NCBI GenBank assembly: GCA_015680905.1
Contig: CM027377.1
Location: forward strand, 63,819,501-63,883,500
Origin: Coptis chinensis
Lineage: Eukaryota > Streptophyta > Magnoliopsida > Ranunculales > Ranunculaceae
Direction of reading: 5' to 3'
DNA: 64,000 bases
The position numbers were made by a program, and so were the translations under genes. Shown one piece after another: positions 1 through 9,960 of the stretch. The stretch's first letter is position 1; the number at the start of each line of letters is the position of its first letter. The notes beneath the pieces are model-generated. The model worked only from the letters and a program-made list of their open reading frames with translations. It did not search any database and was not told the origin of the DNA.

Positions 1-318
1 AGCAATGTATTTATTCCTGTTGAAGGCCTTCGTTTAATTCAACAAGGACTGATGACATTATACAAACGTCAGAACATTATCATCACCAGTCTCCTTGAAT
101 TTCACAACCTGCAGACAATACAGGAAGAGGAACAAGTACAATTCTTACACAGTCACAACATCTCGGCAAATCACACTCTCATAATGGAAAACCACGCCGA
201 GATTTACCAGACAAAGAGTGAAATTATGCAACGAGCTATTGCCAGGATTGACGACATCGAAGATCTTATAAATGAATTCCTTTCACAAAAGGATCCTCGC
301 CGTTACTTGGGCCCATGA
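1..318 (+). pseudogene. E1 ORF A2-type C-terminal remnant
   Basis: The reading frame resembles the C-terminal part of the A2 ORF near 59700-59940. Both have a short 'F-P-x-E-G-hydrophobic' stretch, a Q-G-M/L segment, then a long polar, Gln/Glu-rich region likely to form a coiled coil ending near an LMEN motif. The family resembles the plant 'putative plant transposon protein' group often annotated near Ty3/gypsy elements; its biochemical role is unknown. The start lies outside the window. Fossil part of E1. Confidence 0.6.
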
Positions 319-455
319 CACAATTTAAATTTTGCAATTTTATGTGCTTTGTCATTTTCTTTTTAGTTTTTTAAATATAGTGAAATTTCCCTATGGTAAT
401 TTGTTTTTACTTAATTATTCTCATCATATTCTAATATTTGTTTATCTTTGTCTAA

Positions 456-458
456 CAG
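456..458 (+). promoter_or_regulatory. candidate 3' splice site before ORF B of E1
   Basis: A T-rich tract ending in CAG followed by G lies about 30 bases before the ORF B start at 488. The same arrangement occurs before ORF B in E2 (60217-60219) and in both E3 bodies. This suggests, but does not prove, that B is expressed from a spliced transcript. Confidence 0.4.
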
Positions 459-487
459 GTAGCATCTTTCTACACACATCTTGTACA

Positions 488-1400
488 ATGGAAGCTCTAA
501 AGATGATTTCAGAACAATCTTTCCATTCGTTGCTGAATTCTTCTGCATATGGACATCTTGTCAGAGACTACATCACTCGAGTCGGTTGGAACTCCCTTAT
601 TCTACACCCGGAGTAGACATACTCCCCAGGTTTGGCAACTTATTTTTACGATCATATGGAAGATCTACCTGCTATACAGGGTTTCCCTTTGAACGGATTT
701 ACAATCCGTATGTATTGGTAACACCCGACACTCTTTTTACGAGCCAACAGTTGCTATGGCTTTAGACCTTCCTCCTTTTCAGCCAGACATCCCCATCTAA
801 TACATGATAGAAAACAACTTTAACAACTATTCTTGGGAAAAATTTGCCCCCCGTTATGGCGATGGCCTTGCCCAGGTCAGTGAACGTGCCATAGCTGGCC
901 AATTACCAGACTTTACTATTCCACTTGCCAGTATGACCATGAATGTTGGAACTGCCATGTTATTTATTCTTCTAAACATCATGGGGGATTGGCATTTTTC
1001 CACTGCATCAAAGTCAACTTGTAAGACGTTCCATGCACTAACCCAGCAACATACTGCCTTTGACATCACAAACCTAGTAATTGAGAACCTAAAAAGGGCT
1101 CGGTCTTTTCGGTAGCACTATATCACCTTGCCAGTCACAGCATGCAGGATAGTGAGGATGCACTTCCCATAGTTTGCGGCCACTTTTTAGGACTGGGTTA
1201 AGGTCGACTCTATATGTCCAACCAACGAGATCATTCGTTCTTTACGATTTCGGACATGGCGACGCCCTGCAAAGTATCTAAAGAAAGTGCGTTCCTTCCC
1301 TAATGATGATAAAATGATAGCTCATCTGGACACTACAAAGAAGAGGAAGTGGAGCGAAGTCTGGAAAGCTATGCTAGATTGGCGTGACGCAAAGGAATGA
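488..1400 (+). pseudogene. E1 ORF B (plant transposon-associated protein) remnant
   Basis: Homologous to ORF B of E2 (60297 on) and of both E3 bodies (24554-25471 and 51660-52577, minus). The N-terminal part carries the EQSFHSLLNSSAYGH-like block. The central part has the signature 'SMTMNVGTAMLFILLNIMGDWHFS', seen here in divided form around 930-1005, and the C-terminal end carries a W-R-D-A-K-E block near 1380-1398 shared with E3 B. The hydrophobic MLFILLNI stretch resembles a buried helix rather than a clear membrane span. Function is unknown. Broken fossil with a few breaks. Confidence 0.65.
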
Positions 1401-1813
1401 CATTTCTACAGAAACAAAGCAAGGATGGACCATCCCCCAATTCTTGGTTGGGATAATGTGAGTTGATGCATGTACATATTTGTTTTACATTTTGATGTGA
1501 GATAAATAAATAACCTAACGGTGTGCCAATCTAACAGTGTGCTTTCACTTTTATGATGTATAATATATAGTGTGTTACAATAAATTTCTGTGGAAGATGT
1601 CATCTATCTTTTTGCTCAAAGCCTCTCAGGTATACTCTTTCTTCCTCTTAACACTTTGAGGACACAGCATCCGACTGTTTGGGGGTGGTGAGAACCTTTC
1701 ACAAAAATTAAGCATGTATAGTTGTATATAGTTTACTTTATGTCTAAATAAACGTATTTAGTGACAAATTCTCGTTTCCTTTTCTATGATGAAAAATATT
1801 TAGAAATCTCACC
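1401..1813 (+). other. E1 noncoding sequence after ORF B with a PPT-like box
   Basis: No coding sequence is recognisable. At 1676-1690 there is a TTTGGGGGTGGTG box preceded by TTTGAGGACA, matching the terminal PPT context at 9251-9264, but no LTR follows it. Equivalent second boxes lie after ORF B in E3. Confidence 0.6.
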
Positions 1814-1816
1814 CTA

Positions 1817-2250
1817 CACTACTAAAAAAAAGGGTTTTTATCTCGGTTCTAAAATTAGCCTTATCTCGGTTCTGCTGATAAGAGAGATAATATGTCCTGT
1901 AAATGAGATAATATGTCCTGTAATTTAGGTACTAACTCTGAGTATAAATCTGTTATCTCGCCTCTTACTTAACTGAGATAAAATATATGGATTTTACCAC
2001 TGGTGGATAGAAACTAATATAATAGGAAATTTCATTTATCTCACCATTGTGGAACGGATATAATAGGAGATTTCATTTATCTCACCATTCTAAAACTGAT
2101 ATAATAGGAAATTTAATTTATCTCACATTGAAATGATATAATTGATATTAAACCAAATATCTCGGCACTCAAATGATATAATAGCTATTATACCAAATAT
2201 CTCGACATTAAAATGATATAATAGCTATTATACCAAATATCTCGGAATAA
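1817..2250. repeat. CACTA1 left terminal repeat and subterminal motif array
   Basis: Starts with the terminal inverted repeat, then repeated TTATCTCGGTTCT, GATAATATGTCCTGT and ATTTATCTCACCATT units, and AATGATATAATAGCTATTA repeats near 2170-2240. Arrays like this are the usual binding zone for CACTA transposase proteins; binding here is inference. Confidence 0.75.
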
Positions 2251-3124
2251 ATTAAAGAAAACAGAAATCCCAAAAAAAATAGAAGTCCAAAAAATATTGA
2301 ACTCCCGCTCTACAGTACTCGATCTCTATCTCAGGAATATCATTCACGAACTCATGATAATGGCAACTTCCATTCTAATCCCAACTATCTCGCCTCCCAC
2401 TATCTCTTCGTGTATATTGCCCTCTCTTCACCTCGCACCAACTCAGAAATGATTTCCACTACCCATTTCGTAAATTAATTTGTTCATTGTCTAATTACCA
2501 TCGTTGTTTGTCTCGACTGATACTACAATTTAGGTCAGGTTGCGTACTGCAGTTCATATGGTTTGGCTCTCCGTTTTCAGGTGGTTTAATATTCCAGTTT
2601 TATGCTTACCTTTTCTGCAGTTCAGATGGTTTTGCTCTCTGTAAATTAATTGTTTGTTTTCTTTTGTTTTAAGATGAAGATGTGAATACCCTTATGTTGC
2701 TTACAAGGTTGTACTGTTAGGTTGAGGCAAGGCCCATTTACTAGGTTATATCATCCTATAGATGTAAATGATCGTCTTTTATCTTGAATGGTTGTTGCAA
2801 AAGAGAATTTAATGGGTGAATGGATCAAGGAAGAGCTTGTCATTAATAATTTGTTGCATCAACTGATTGATACTTCTACTACTGTGTGTGGTTCAGTGTG
2901 CACTGATCGCAAGGCCTTGGAGTCCTTATGTTTAAGCTGGGATGATATATATGCATCATTTTCATTGATTCCGTGAGCATCAGTGTATACCTAGTTTCTG
3001 TATATCTTGAAAAACAGAAGTTTACATGAATCTAAAGTCGATTCTTATCTCTGACATCTTGCTGTTAAGCATTATTTCTTTAGATATTTGACGACTGTCT
3101 TATATTGAAATGCTTATTTTGTAG
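2251..3124 (+). other. CACTA1 interior without an identified gene
   Basis: No gene is recognised. There is a CT-rich stretch at 2330-2460 that looks like plant promoter or 5' UTR sequence, and an open stretch at 2788-2973 of 62 codons with no family I can name. It may be another captured exon, since it lies just before the permease exons, or chance. Confidence 0.35.
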
Positions 3125-4199
3125 CTAGTTGGGGGTGTGGTTATAGTAATAATGCTACCCGTGGTGTTGTTGACTACACAATCTGCATCCTATGTGTTCA
3201 CTCATTTTGAGACAGCTCCAGGGTCCATTGGGATCACAAGCAAAACACATGCAGTCATTCTATATGTTCTTGTTAGTCAGTACTCATTGTATGGATATGA
3301 TGATGCAGCACATTTAACGGAGGAAACAAAAAGAGCTGACAAGAATGGTACAATAGCAATTCTTTCTAGTATACGGATGATCTCGTTATTTGGATGGGCA
3401 TATATCTTAGCCCTTACTTTTAGCTTGCAGGTATTGTTTATAAACTATTTTTACAGTTATAGTTACCTACTGAACTCATTTTGTTTAACATAGATTTGTA
3501 ATTATTAGAGCTACTTGTATGATGTTAACAGTGAGACAGCTGGAGCATTTGTACCAGCTCAGATTCTCTATGATGCATTCCACAGAAGATATAATAATTC
3601 CACTGGAGCAATCAGTTTGCTCTTTGTTATTTGGGCTTCCTTCTTCTTTGGCCGGATTTCAATCACTACGAGTGTAGCTAGAGTGGTATGTAAATACTAC
3701 TTTTCTCCACTAATAGTCGTGGAACCTTTTGAGTAATTTGTTGTTATTATTGTTTTTTTCTGGGCTAAAGAAACCATGGCAGAGGGATGTTTTGAGTCTA
3801 TCAGGTCATTAAGTACTAGGCAAAAGAAAAGATTTGTAAAGTACGCTTCCTTTTCCTCTAGAATGTAACACATTGAGTTTCTTCATATCAACTGTTTTCT
3901 GTTGCCATGGTCAAGCCTGATTTAGTCTCTTAGACATCACTAATAACCCACAAGTGAGAGACCTTTGAGTTAAAGGTTCAGTTGTTCATAGTTGTCACCT
4001 TTTGAAGCATTATTTAGTCACAGAACTGTGAGATGGTCAAAGAAGAACTAACACATATGGTTTATAGTCTCTTAGACATAACCAGTAACCCAAAAGCTCA
4101 TTCGAAGCACCACAAAGACATTTTCCTTACACAACGATACCTTGTCATTTTCAGGTGTACGCTCTGTCAAGGGACAACGGAGTCCCCTTGTCATTTGAG
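3125..4199 (+). pseudogene. captured amino-acid permease (BAT1/GABA-permease-like) exons
   Basis: Three exon-like blocks keep plausible splice borders. The block at 3125-3429 encodes a membrane segment followed by TTQSASYVFTHFETAP, SQYSLYGYDDAAHLTEETK and a second hydrophobic segment GWAYILALTF. The block at about 3509-3686 encodes SYLYDVNSETAGAFVPAQI and a further hydrophobic stretch. The block at 4156-4199 encodes VYALSRDNGVPLSFEG. These match consecutive exons of plant bidirectional amino-acid transporters (APC superfamily, normally 12 membrane helices and about 500 residues). Only the middle-to-late part is present, without a start or C-terminus, so this is a captured fragment rather than a working gene. 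Confidence 0.82.
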
Positions 4200-4454
4200 G
4201 GTATGTTTGTTTTATTACTTTTTTAGATTTATATTATTTTGTGTCATATATGATTATTATAATTGTATGATTGAAGCAATTGTTATTCTAAATTTTGGGT
4301 CTATGATAATTGACTGCTATATTCATTGGTGATTGGTATGATTATTGGAGAGTTGAACAAGGTTAACTATGTGTTGATATTTTACGCATTTTGACTAGTT
4401 AATAGGATAATGAAAGGATATGGTGAACAAGTAAATAATAAAACAATAGAATCA

Positions 4455-4469
<15 letters not shown>
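4200..4469 (+). other. CACTA1 spacer between permease and GlnRS fragments
   Basis: Intron-like AT-rich sequence following a splice-donor-like GTATG at 4200, ending in a (GT)n run that passes into a G tract near 4456-4482. Nothing else is recognised. Confidence 0.5.
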
Positions 4470-4485
<16 letters not shown>

Positions 4486-4496
4486 TTTGCAAGAAA

Positions 4497-5115
4497 GTGG
4501 ACGCCAAAGTGTGCAAGGACGTGAAAGCGTTCGAAGAATCTTGTGGTGTTGGTAAGCATTGGGTGTTTGTGATATGTGGGTTTTTCGTGTAGTGTCTACT
4601 TACTTGCGGTTTGAACATTTGGGCTTTGAATGCATGCAGGAGTGGAGGTTACAAGAGAGGAAATTGAAGAGATGGTGGGTAAAGTTGTTGAAGAGAAAAA
4701 GAGCACTATCCTAGAATCGAGGTATCGTACGGAGGGTGAGTTGTTTGCTTAAGTGCGAAAATAATTCCTTGGGATAACACAAAGACGGTTAAGGTGACAC
4801 ACTAAGAACCTGTTATTGCATAGTATTTGTGACTATTATTGTTTGCATAGTATTTCAGCGACCGCCCTGTGCTAAGGGTATGTAATACAAAGGAAATGCT
4901 TGATAAGCAATAGGAGGCAGAGTTTTTATCTCGTTTCCCCCTAGAACCGAATGGATACCTACATATAGGTCATGGTAAGGTAATATCTTCTTTCAGTGAG
5001 TTTCTTGAGATTTTTATTTTCTTTGGGAATAATTGATCAATTACTAGTAGTTTTACAGGCTATGTTTGTTAGCTTTGGCATGGCAAAAGAGATGGATGTT
5101 GCTACTTGCAGTAAG
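4497..5115 (+). pseudogene. captured glutaminyl-tRNA synthetase exons, copy 1
   Basis: Four exon-like blocks. About 4497-4553 encodes VKAFEESCGVG. The block at 4640-4794 encodes GVEVTREEIEEMVGKVVEE and ILESRYRTEGELF, the N-terminal non-specific RNA-binding region of plant GlnRS. The block at about 4859-4973 contains R-F-P-x-E-P-N-G-Y-L-H-I-G-H, the class I HIGH motif. The block at about 5060-5115 encodes AMFVSFGMAKE, which follows HIGH in GlnRS. In-frame stops and shifts occur in the N-terminal block (around 4750) and before the HIGH block, and the remaining catalytic domain is missing, so this cannot make an enzyme. Introns between blocks are retained, so capture was from genomic DNA. Confidence 0.8.
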
Positions 5116-5331
5116 GTCCCTCTTAGATTTCCTTTTTTGGTTATGGAATAATGCTTATGACTTGACAAAAAAACATTTAATCTAGAACATTGTAATCCCC
5201 CCCCCCCTACCTACCTACCTACCCATTCATTGGAGGTAATGTAGGGAGTCGTTTCTGCAATTTCTATCTCTATTATATTTATTTTAAATGCACAAAAGCA
5301 TCTATTTATTAACAACGTTTTCCACTCTTAG

Positions 5332-5395
5332 GTCGAGTGGTTTAAGAAAGTTGGAGATTCTGTAAGTAAAGGGACACCGTTTGTCAAAGTTTCTG
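5332..5395 (+). pseudogene. captured quinolinate phosphoribosyltransferase exon, copy 1
   Basis: A short exon bounded by TTAG before and GTAAAG after. It encodes VEWFKKVGDSVSKGTPFVKVSG, which I match to the N-terminal domain of plant quinolinate (nicotinate-nucleotide) phosphoribosyltransferase, where V-E-W-x-x-x-D-G-D-x-V-x-K-G-x-x-F-G-K-V is typical. Only this exon is present. The short length limits certainty. Confidence 0.6.
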
Positions 5396-5589
5396 GTAAA
5401 GTCACTGCTGCAACATTTTTATACTTGTCTTAACCCTTCCTTTTTTGTGCCCTTCTCCTTTTGTTTATATTCTCTCTTATTGTGTGGTTTTATTGCTTAG
5501 AAGTAACTTCTAAGCATTGTGAGGACCCTGCATCTATCCTACCAGAGCTTCATTGGGGTGAGATAGCTTGGGGGGGGGGGTGGGATTTT

Positions 5590-6212
5590 GCATGAAAGTA
5601 GACGCCAAAGTGTGAAAGGACGTGAAAGCGTTTGAAGAAGCTTGTGGTGTTAGTAAGCATTGGGTGTTTGTGATATGTGGGTTTTTCGTGTAGTGTCTAC
5701 TTACTTGCGATTTGAACATTTGGGGTTTGAATGCATGCAGGAGTGGAGGTTACAAGAGAGGAAATTGAATAGATGGTGGGTAAAGTTGTTGAAGAGAAAA
5801 AGAGCACTATCCTAGAATCGAGGTATCGTACGGAGGGTGAGCTGTTTGCTTAAGTGCGAAAATAATTCCTTGGGATAATACAAAGACGGTTAAGGTGACA
5901 CACTAAGAACCTGTTATTGCATAGTATTTGTGACTATTATTGTTTGCATAGTATTTCAGCGAATACATTGCTAAAGGGTATAATACAAAGGAAATGCTTG
6001 ATAAGCAATAGGAGGCGAGTTTTTTTCTCGTTTCCCCCTAGAACTGAATGGATACCTACATATAGGTCATGGTAAGGTAATATCTTCTTTCAGTGAGTTT
6101 CTTGAGATTTTTATTTTCTTTGGGAATAATTGATCAATTACTAGTAGTTTTACAGGCTATGTTTGTTAGCTTTGGCATGGCAAAAGAGATGGATGTTGCT
6201 ACTTGCACTAAG
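5590..6212 (+). pseudogene. captured glutaminyl-tRNA synthetase exons, copy 2
   Basis: Second copy of the GlnRS blocks, created by the tandem duplication. It contains the GVEVTREEIE block (from about 5741) with one extra in-frame stop relative to copy 1, the FPLEPNGYLHIGH-like block (about 6030-6073) and the AMFVSFGMAKE block (about 6155-6210). Otherwise as copy 1; non-functional. Confidence 0.78.
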
Positions 6213-6424
6213 GTCCCTCTTAGATTTCCTTTTTTGGTTATGGAATAATGCTTATGACTTGACAAAAAAACATTTAATCTAGAACATTGTAATCCCCCCC
6301 CCCCCTACCTACCTACCCATTCATTGGAGGTAATGTAGGGAGTCGTTTCTGCAATTTCTATCTCTATTATATTTATTTTAAATGCAAAAAGCATCTATTT
6401 ATTAACAACGTTTTCCACTCTTAG

Positions 6425-6488
6425 GTCGAGTGGTTTAAGAAAGTTGGAGATTCTGTAAGTAAAGGGACACCGTTTGGCAAAGTTTCTG
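6425..6488 (+). pseudogene. captured quinolinate phosphoribosyltransferase exon, copy 2
   Basis: Duplicate of the exon at 5332-5395. It keeps F-G-K-V at the end (copy 1 has F-V-K-V), so copy 2 is closer to the family motif and copy 1 carries the derived change. Confidence 0.6.
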
Positions 6489-6591
6489 GTAAAGTCACTG
6501 CTGCAACATTTTTATACTTGTCTTAACCCTTCCTTTTTTTGCCCTTCTACTTTTGTTTATATTCTCTCTTATTGTGTGGTTCTATTGCTTA

Positions 6592-7128
6592 GAAGTAACT
6601 TCTAAGCATTGTGAGGACCCTGCATTTATCCTACCAGAGCTTCATTGGGGTGAGATAGCTTCTAATGACACACATAGTAATGATGTCCTTGAGCAATCAA
6701 ATAATTTTGTTCAGGTAGGGCCTCCACTAAAGATGCACTTCAAGTTGAGTCCTCGGTTGCCAAGCGTTCCGCTCCAGAGCGTGGAGATATTCTTATTAAC
6801 ATCAATGACCGATTCCCTTGGTATTTCCTGTCAGATATATTTTCAAAGGAAAGATTGACTGAAGACTCCTCTAGCATAAGTACATTGTATAGTGACGGAA
6901 CTGGATTGAGCATGAACATGGAAAACCATGATCCTAAACATTGGTCATTCTTTCAGAAGTTAGCACAAGATGAGTTTGTTAGAAATGATGTTTCTCTTAT
7001 GGATCAGGACCATCTTGGATATTTGTCTCCACTTACTAAAGTTGACGAAGGGAGTCTTGGAGCCTATAATTTTTCACAGCTGACAACCGATGTGAATAGG
7101 TCTTTGGATTCTCAAAAAAAAATTGAGT
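6592..7128 (+). pseudogene. captured RAF-like PB1-domain protein kinase fragment
   Basis: The first block (6592-6714) encodes EDPAFILPELHWGEIASNDT and ends in a GTAGGG donor-like site. The second (about 6730-7128) encodes GDILININDRFPWYFLSDIF, then MENHDPKHWSFFQKLAQDEF and VSLMDQDHLGY. These match the linker between the PB1 (octicosapeptide) domain and the kinase domain in plant RAF-like MAP3K proteins of the At1g16270/At1g79570 type. Neither the PB1 nor the kinase domain is present. There is a shift between 6750 and 6860, and the frame ends in a stop at 7128, followed by a 22-bp tandem repeat of AGGAAATTCAGYAGGAACCA type. Confidence 0.72.
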
Positions 7129-7499
7129 AGGAAATTCAGCAGGAACCATCTGTAAGGAGGAAATTCAGTAGGAACCATCTGTCTCAGTTTTTGAATATAT
7201 AGAGAAAGGTTAAAAAAATGTCTTATTATAGTTCGAAGAATAGTAGTTGATACAATATTTGAGTTTCTATAAATAAATGATTGATCACTAGTACTCTTTG
7301 AAAGTTAAGATCATGTTCGACATTGATCTTTCTTATCTTAATGAAATAAGTTCTTTAAAGAATTTATTTATGTTAGGTTGCTTTTGTTAATTGGTGTTGA
7401 TGTTTATGAATATGAAAAGGAATATATGTAGTGGTTTGGGACTAGTTTTTATTTGCTGGTTAATTGTCATGAGCAATACCAACAAAAAATGACAAAGGG
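7129..7499. other. CACTA1 right interior, no gene seen
   Basis: AT-rich sequence after the kinase fragment. Apart from the short direct repeat at 7129-7180 nothing is recognised. Confidence 0.5.
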
Positions 7500-7860
7500 T
7501 GAGATAAAAGGTTGTCCAATAATCTCCCTTTCCAAAAGAATTTATCACGGTTATTTTTTAATATTATCTCGGTTTCAATAAAAAAATATCTCAGTTTTCT
7601 TCTTTACTAATTGGTTTCAATCAACAATTTATCTCGGTTTTATTCTATATAATATCGGTTTTATTTAGAAAACCGAGATAATATATTTAGATAAGATGTC
7701 AGACTTCTGAGATAATTTAGTAGTTTATATATTACCTCGGTTTTATAGAACTCTATTATCTCAGTGGATTTTACCTCGGTTGTTTTTTCTTAGAAGACCG
7801 AGGTAAATACTCTAACATCTCACTTTTTAGCTGAGCTTATAAACCCTTTTTTTAGTAGTG
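7500..7860. repeat. CACTA1 right subterminal motif array and terminal repeat
   Basis: Dense TATCTCGGTTTTAT-type motifs and their inverted form AAAACCGAGATAATA lead to the right terminal inverted repeat at 7841-7860. This mirrors the left end. Confidence 0.75.
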
Positions 7861-7863
7861 CTA

Positions 7864-9249
7864 GTATCAGAATTAGGACTTGTTCTTAGAAACTTAATTT
7901 ACTACGTATGCAATAGTTTTTACATCTTTTTATGAGCATTCATGCACTGAGTATCATTAAATGTATACAGCAGTAAGTTTCTGGGACCCACGGTTAGACA
8001 ACTTAGTTTCCATATCCTATAAGAATCTAACCAAAAAGCCTCAAAATGTGTGATATGTGAGTAATGACACAGAGGAGTAGTTTTTCCGAATAGAGAAGTT
8101 CACACATCTACTTACTTGACCACTACCCAAATCCTATGCGAGAATTTAGGCCTTCTTTGGATCGATATAGCCAAAAATTCACACCTGTAAAAAAATTTAC
8201 CACTAGTCGCCCCACTGGACCTTTCATTAACCTTTTCTATTTCACCAAAAATTCATTACCCATCTATTAACAATAAATAAATAAGCCTACCTAGATGATG
8301 AGTATGAGAAATAGGAAGAAGTGCAGAAAAATGAAGATAAAAACCTTGTCACAAATCAAAATCTGTTACCTGTTTCAGAAGAAAAGAAAAAGAAAAATAG
8401 AAATATGTTTCCAAAAATCAAAAGAAATATCAAAGTTAGAATTCCCCCCAAAAATCAAATCAAAAGGGAATACAAAATCTTGAAAAATCCAAGTATGGAA
8501 ACCCATGTTAGAAGCAGGAAAGAAAATAAGGATTTCTCTAGTATAAATATCTCGAAGACCCTATTCTCTCATACTTATCATTTTTTTGAATTTTCTATTC
8601 CATTTTCTTCTACACTACCTCCTAAGCCCCATAACACCTAATAAAGACCTCTAGCTCAATTAGGAGTAGGATAGTATGATAATAAGTAGTAGTGTAACTG
8701 CTCGACCTCGGCTCCTCTGATTGTCATTGAGTATGTGAGGAAATGTGTGCCCACTGCACACTGGAGATAGCAAAACTTGAGTGGAAAAATAAGAGAGAAA
8801 TTATGTTTCGACACATACCTGTAAGAACCTACTTAAGAACGTTATCCAAAGGATCTAGAAATGGCCCTGCTCGTACATTTCATTATAAGATCACTGCATG
8901 CATGCTCATACGTAGATGTTTGGATTATTGTATGTATATTAACTTGAATTTCGAAAGAATTAAATTCTTGTTTCCCCCACTAGTGAGATGTCTAGATACC
9001 TGAGATTAATTAAGGAAACAGGCCTTTGTTATTGAGTCATTGTAGTATAAACGAAGTTTGTGAGTATCTTCTCTAGAAAACTCTCACGAGGCTATAACTC
9101 GTCCACTAGGGAATTCCTAGTGGTTCAAGGCCTTGTTGTATACGGTCAATGCAACCGCACTCTGCGAAATGAGATTTAGCTTAGGACAACACATTTTTGA
9201 CCACTTATCATTTTAATGTCTCTTCTTTGCTTGAGGACAAGCAAAGTGC
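7864..9249 (+). other. E1 3' noncoding block conserved with E3
   Basis: No ORF is supported. Several blocks reappear in inverted orientation in E3 (22758-24060 and 49849-51100): GGATCGATATAGCCAAAAATT near 8159, AACACCTAATAAAGACCTCT near 8634, and a hairpin region near 9090-9130. A TATA-like AGTATAAATA occurs at 8540-8549. Conservation between diverged subfamilies suggests a role in the element RNA. Confidence 0.65.
9103..9123 (+). other. conserved hairpin in the E1 3' noncoding block
   Basis: A perfect 8-bp stem CCACTAGG/CCTAGTGG with a 5-nt loop. The same hairpin and flanks (CGAGGCTATAACTCGT before it) occur in both E3 bodies at 22869-22889 and 49969-49989. Confidence 0.7.
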
Positions 9250-9250
9250 T

Positions 9251-9264
9251 GTTTGGGGGTGGTG
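9251..9264 (+). promoter_or_regulatory. E1 polypurine tract
   Basis: GTTTGGGGGTGGTG directly precedes the 3' LTR start TGATAAG. This is the normal site of plus-strand priming in LTR elements, preceded by the CTTGAGGACAAGCA context typical of Athila-like elements. Confidence 0.85.
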
Positions 9265-9950
9265 TGATAAGCACCCAAAACTGTAATATTAAACCCCCTG
9301 AGAGACATAGCATTTTGATCGATTATATGTTTAATAATCATGTAATAATTATATTTTCGTACTTTTGTAGGTTTTCATAGTTAACATGAATATAATGATA
9401 AAACATGCATCAAAGTACGAGAATACTGGAATATTTGAAGTTCCCCACTCAACCCCAGTGAAGCCCAACAAAGCCTGACTAGAGCCGAAGTTTCCAAAAG
9501 AACAAAACCAGTACAGAACGGGTCCACATATAAAGAAGCAGCAAACTTTCGAAGCTCACATCTGATAAATCTGGATGCCGAAGTTGGCTAGTGAACTACC
9601 AGAGCAACCAGGGCGACGAACTCTACGCAAAGACAGAAAGTTGTAAAAATGCCAAAATCAGTGCCGCCACTGGACACACTAAGTGGACCCACTCTGTTGG
9701 CCCAAAAGGAATGACGAGTCAGCATAAGCAGGTGGCAAGTGAGGGTCACAATTTTGTGCCACCTTGCAATGGGAAAGACACGTACCAATTCAATGTTTGA
9801 ATTGAATTGGGCTAAAAGACAAAACCTTAATAAGGAAAAGACAAAGCAAGTTAAACAAGGTAAAAACAAAACTTTGTTATTCAAAGTTTTGAACGTCACA
9901 ATTTGAGAAGCGAACAAAACCCAATTAAATCCTTCACAAGGCTCTCTAGC

Positions 9951-9960
9951 CTATATATAT
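9951..9960 (+). promoter_or_regulatory. E1 LTR TATA box
   Basis: CTATATATAT followed by GAGG and a G run, about 690 bases into the LTR, where a U3 promoter would lie. Assignment is by position and motif only. Confidence 0.5.

Larger units (their letters stand above)
4470..6660 (+). repeat. 1.1-kb tandem duplication inside CACTA1
   Basis: The sequence from the G tract at about 4470 to about 5568 is repeated from about 5569 to 6660 in the same orientation with a few percent difference. Each unit starts at a poly-G run and ends at GGGGTGAGATAGCTT, the first part of the kinase exon. Each unit carries the GlnRS exons, the QPRT exon and the start of the kinase exon. The junction inside the G tract suggests slippage or unequal exchange at the homopolymer. 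Confidence 0.88.
1817..7860. mobile_element. CACTA1: non-autonomous CACTA-type (EnSpm/CMC) transposon with captured genes
   Basis: The ends are CACTACTAAAAAAAAGGG at 1817 and its inverted match ending TTTTTTTAGTAGTG at 7860. A 3-bp target duplication CTA flanks it (1814-1816 and 7861-7863). Both are hallmarks of the CACTA superfamily. Subterminal regions carry many ATCTCGGTT-type motifs in both orientations. No transposase (TNPA/TNPD-like) reading frame is visible, so it would depend on a helper. The interior is mostly exon-intron fragments of host genes, making it a Pack-CACTA-type element of 6044 bp inserted between ORF B and the 3' noncoding block of E1. Confidence 0.9.

Noticed and set aside
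1676-1690. A true PPT marking a second LTR start
   Set aside because: No TGATAAG or LTR sequence follows; it matches the second internal box seen in E3.
3125-4199. A real host amino-acid transporter gene
   Set aside because: Only a few middle exons are present, inside a bounded CACTA element, followed directly by pieces of unrelated genes.
4456-4482. GT/G runs as a regulatory Z-DNA or G-quadruplex site
   Set aside because: A single homopolymer run of this kind is better explained as slippage sequence, and it forms the duplication junction.
8295-8641. Lys-rich ORFs of 62 and 106 codons in E1
   Set aside because: They lie in a noncoding block conserved with E3, where no such frame exists; composition is A-rich.
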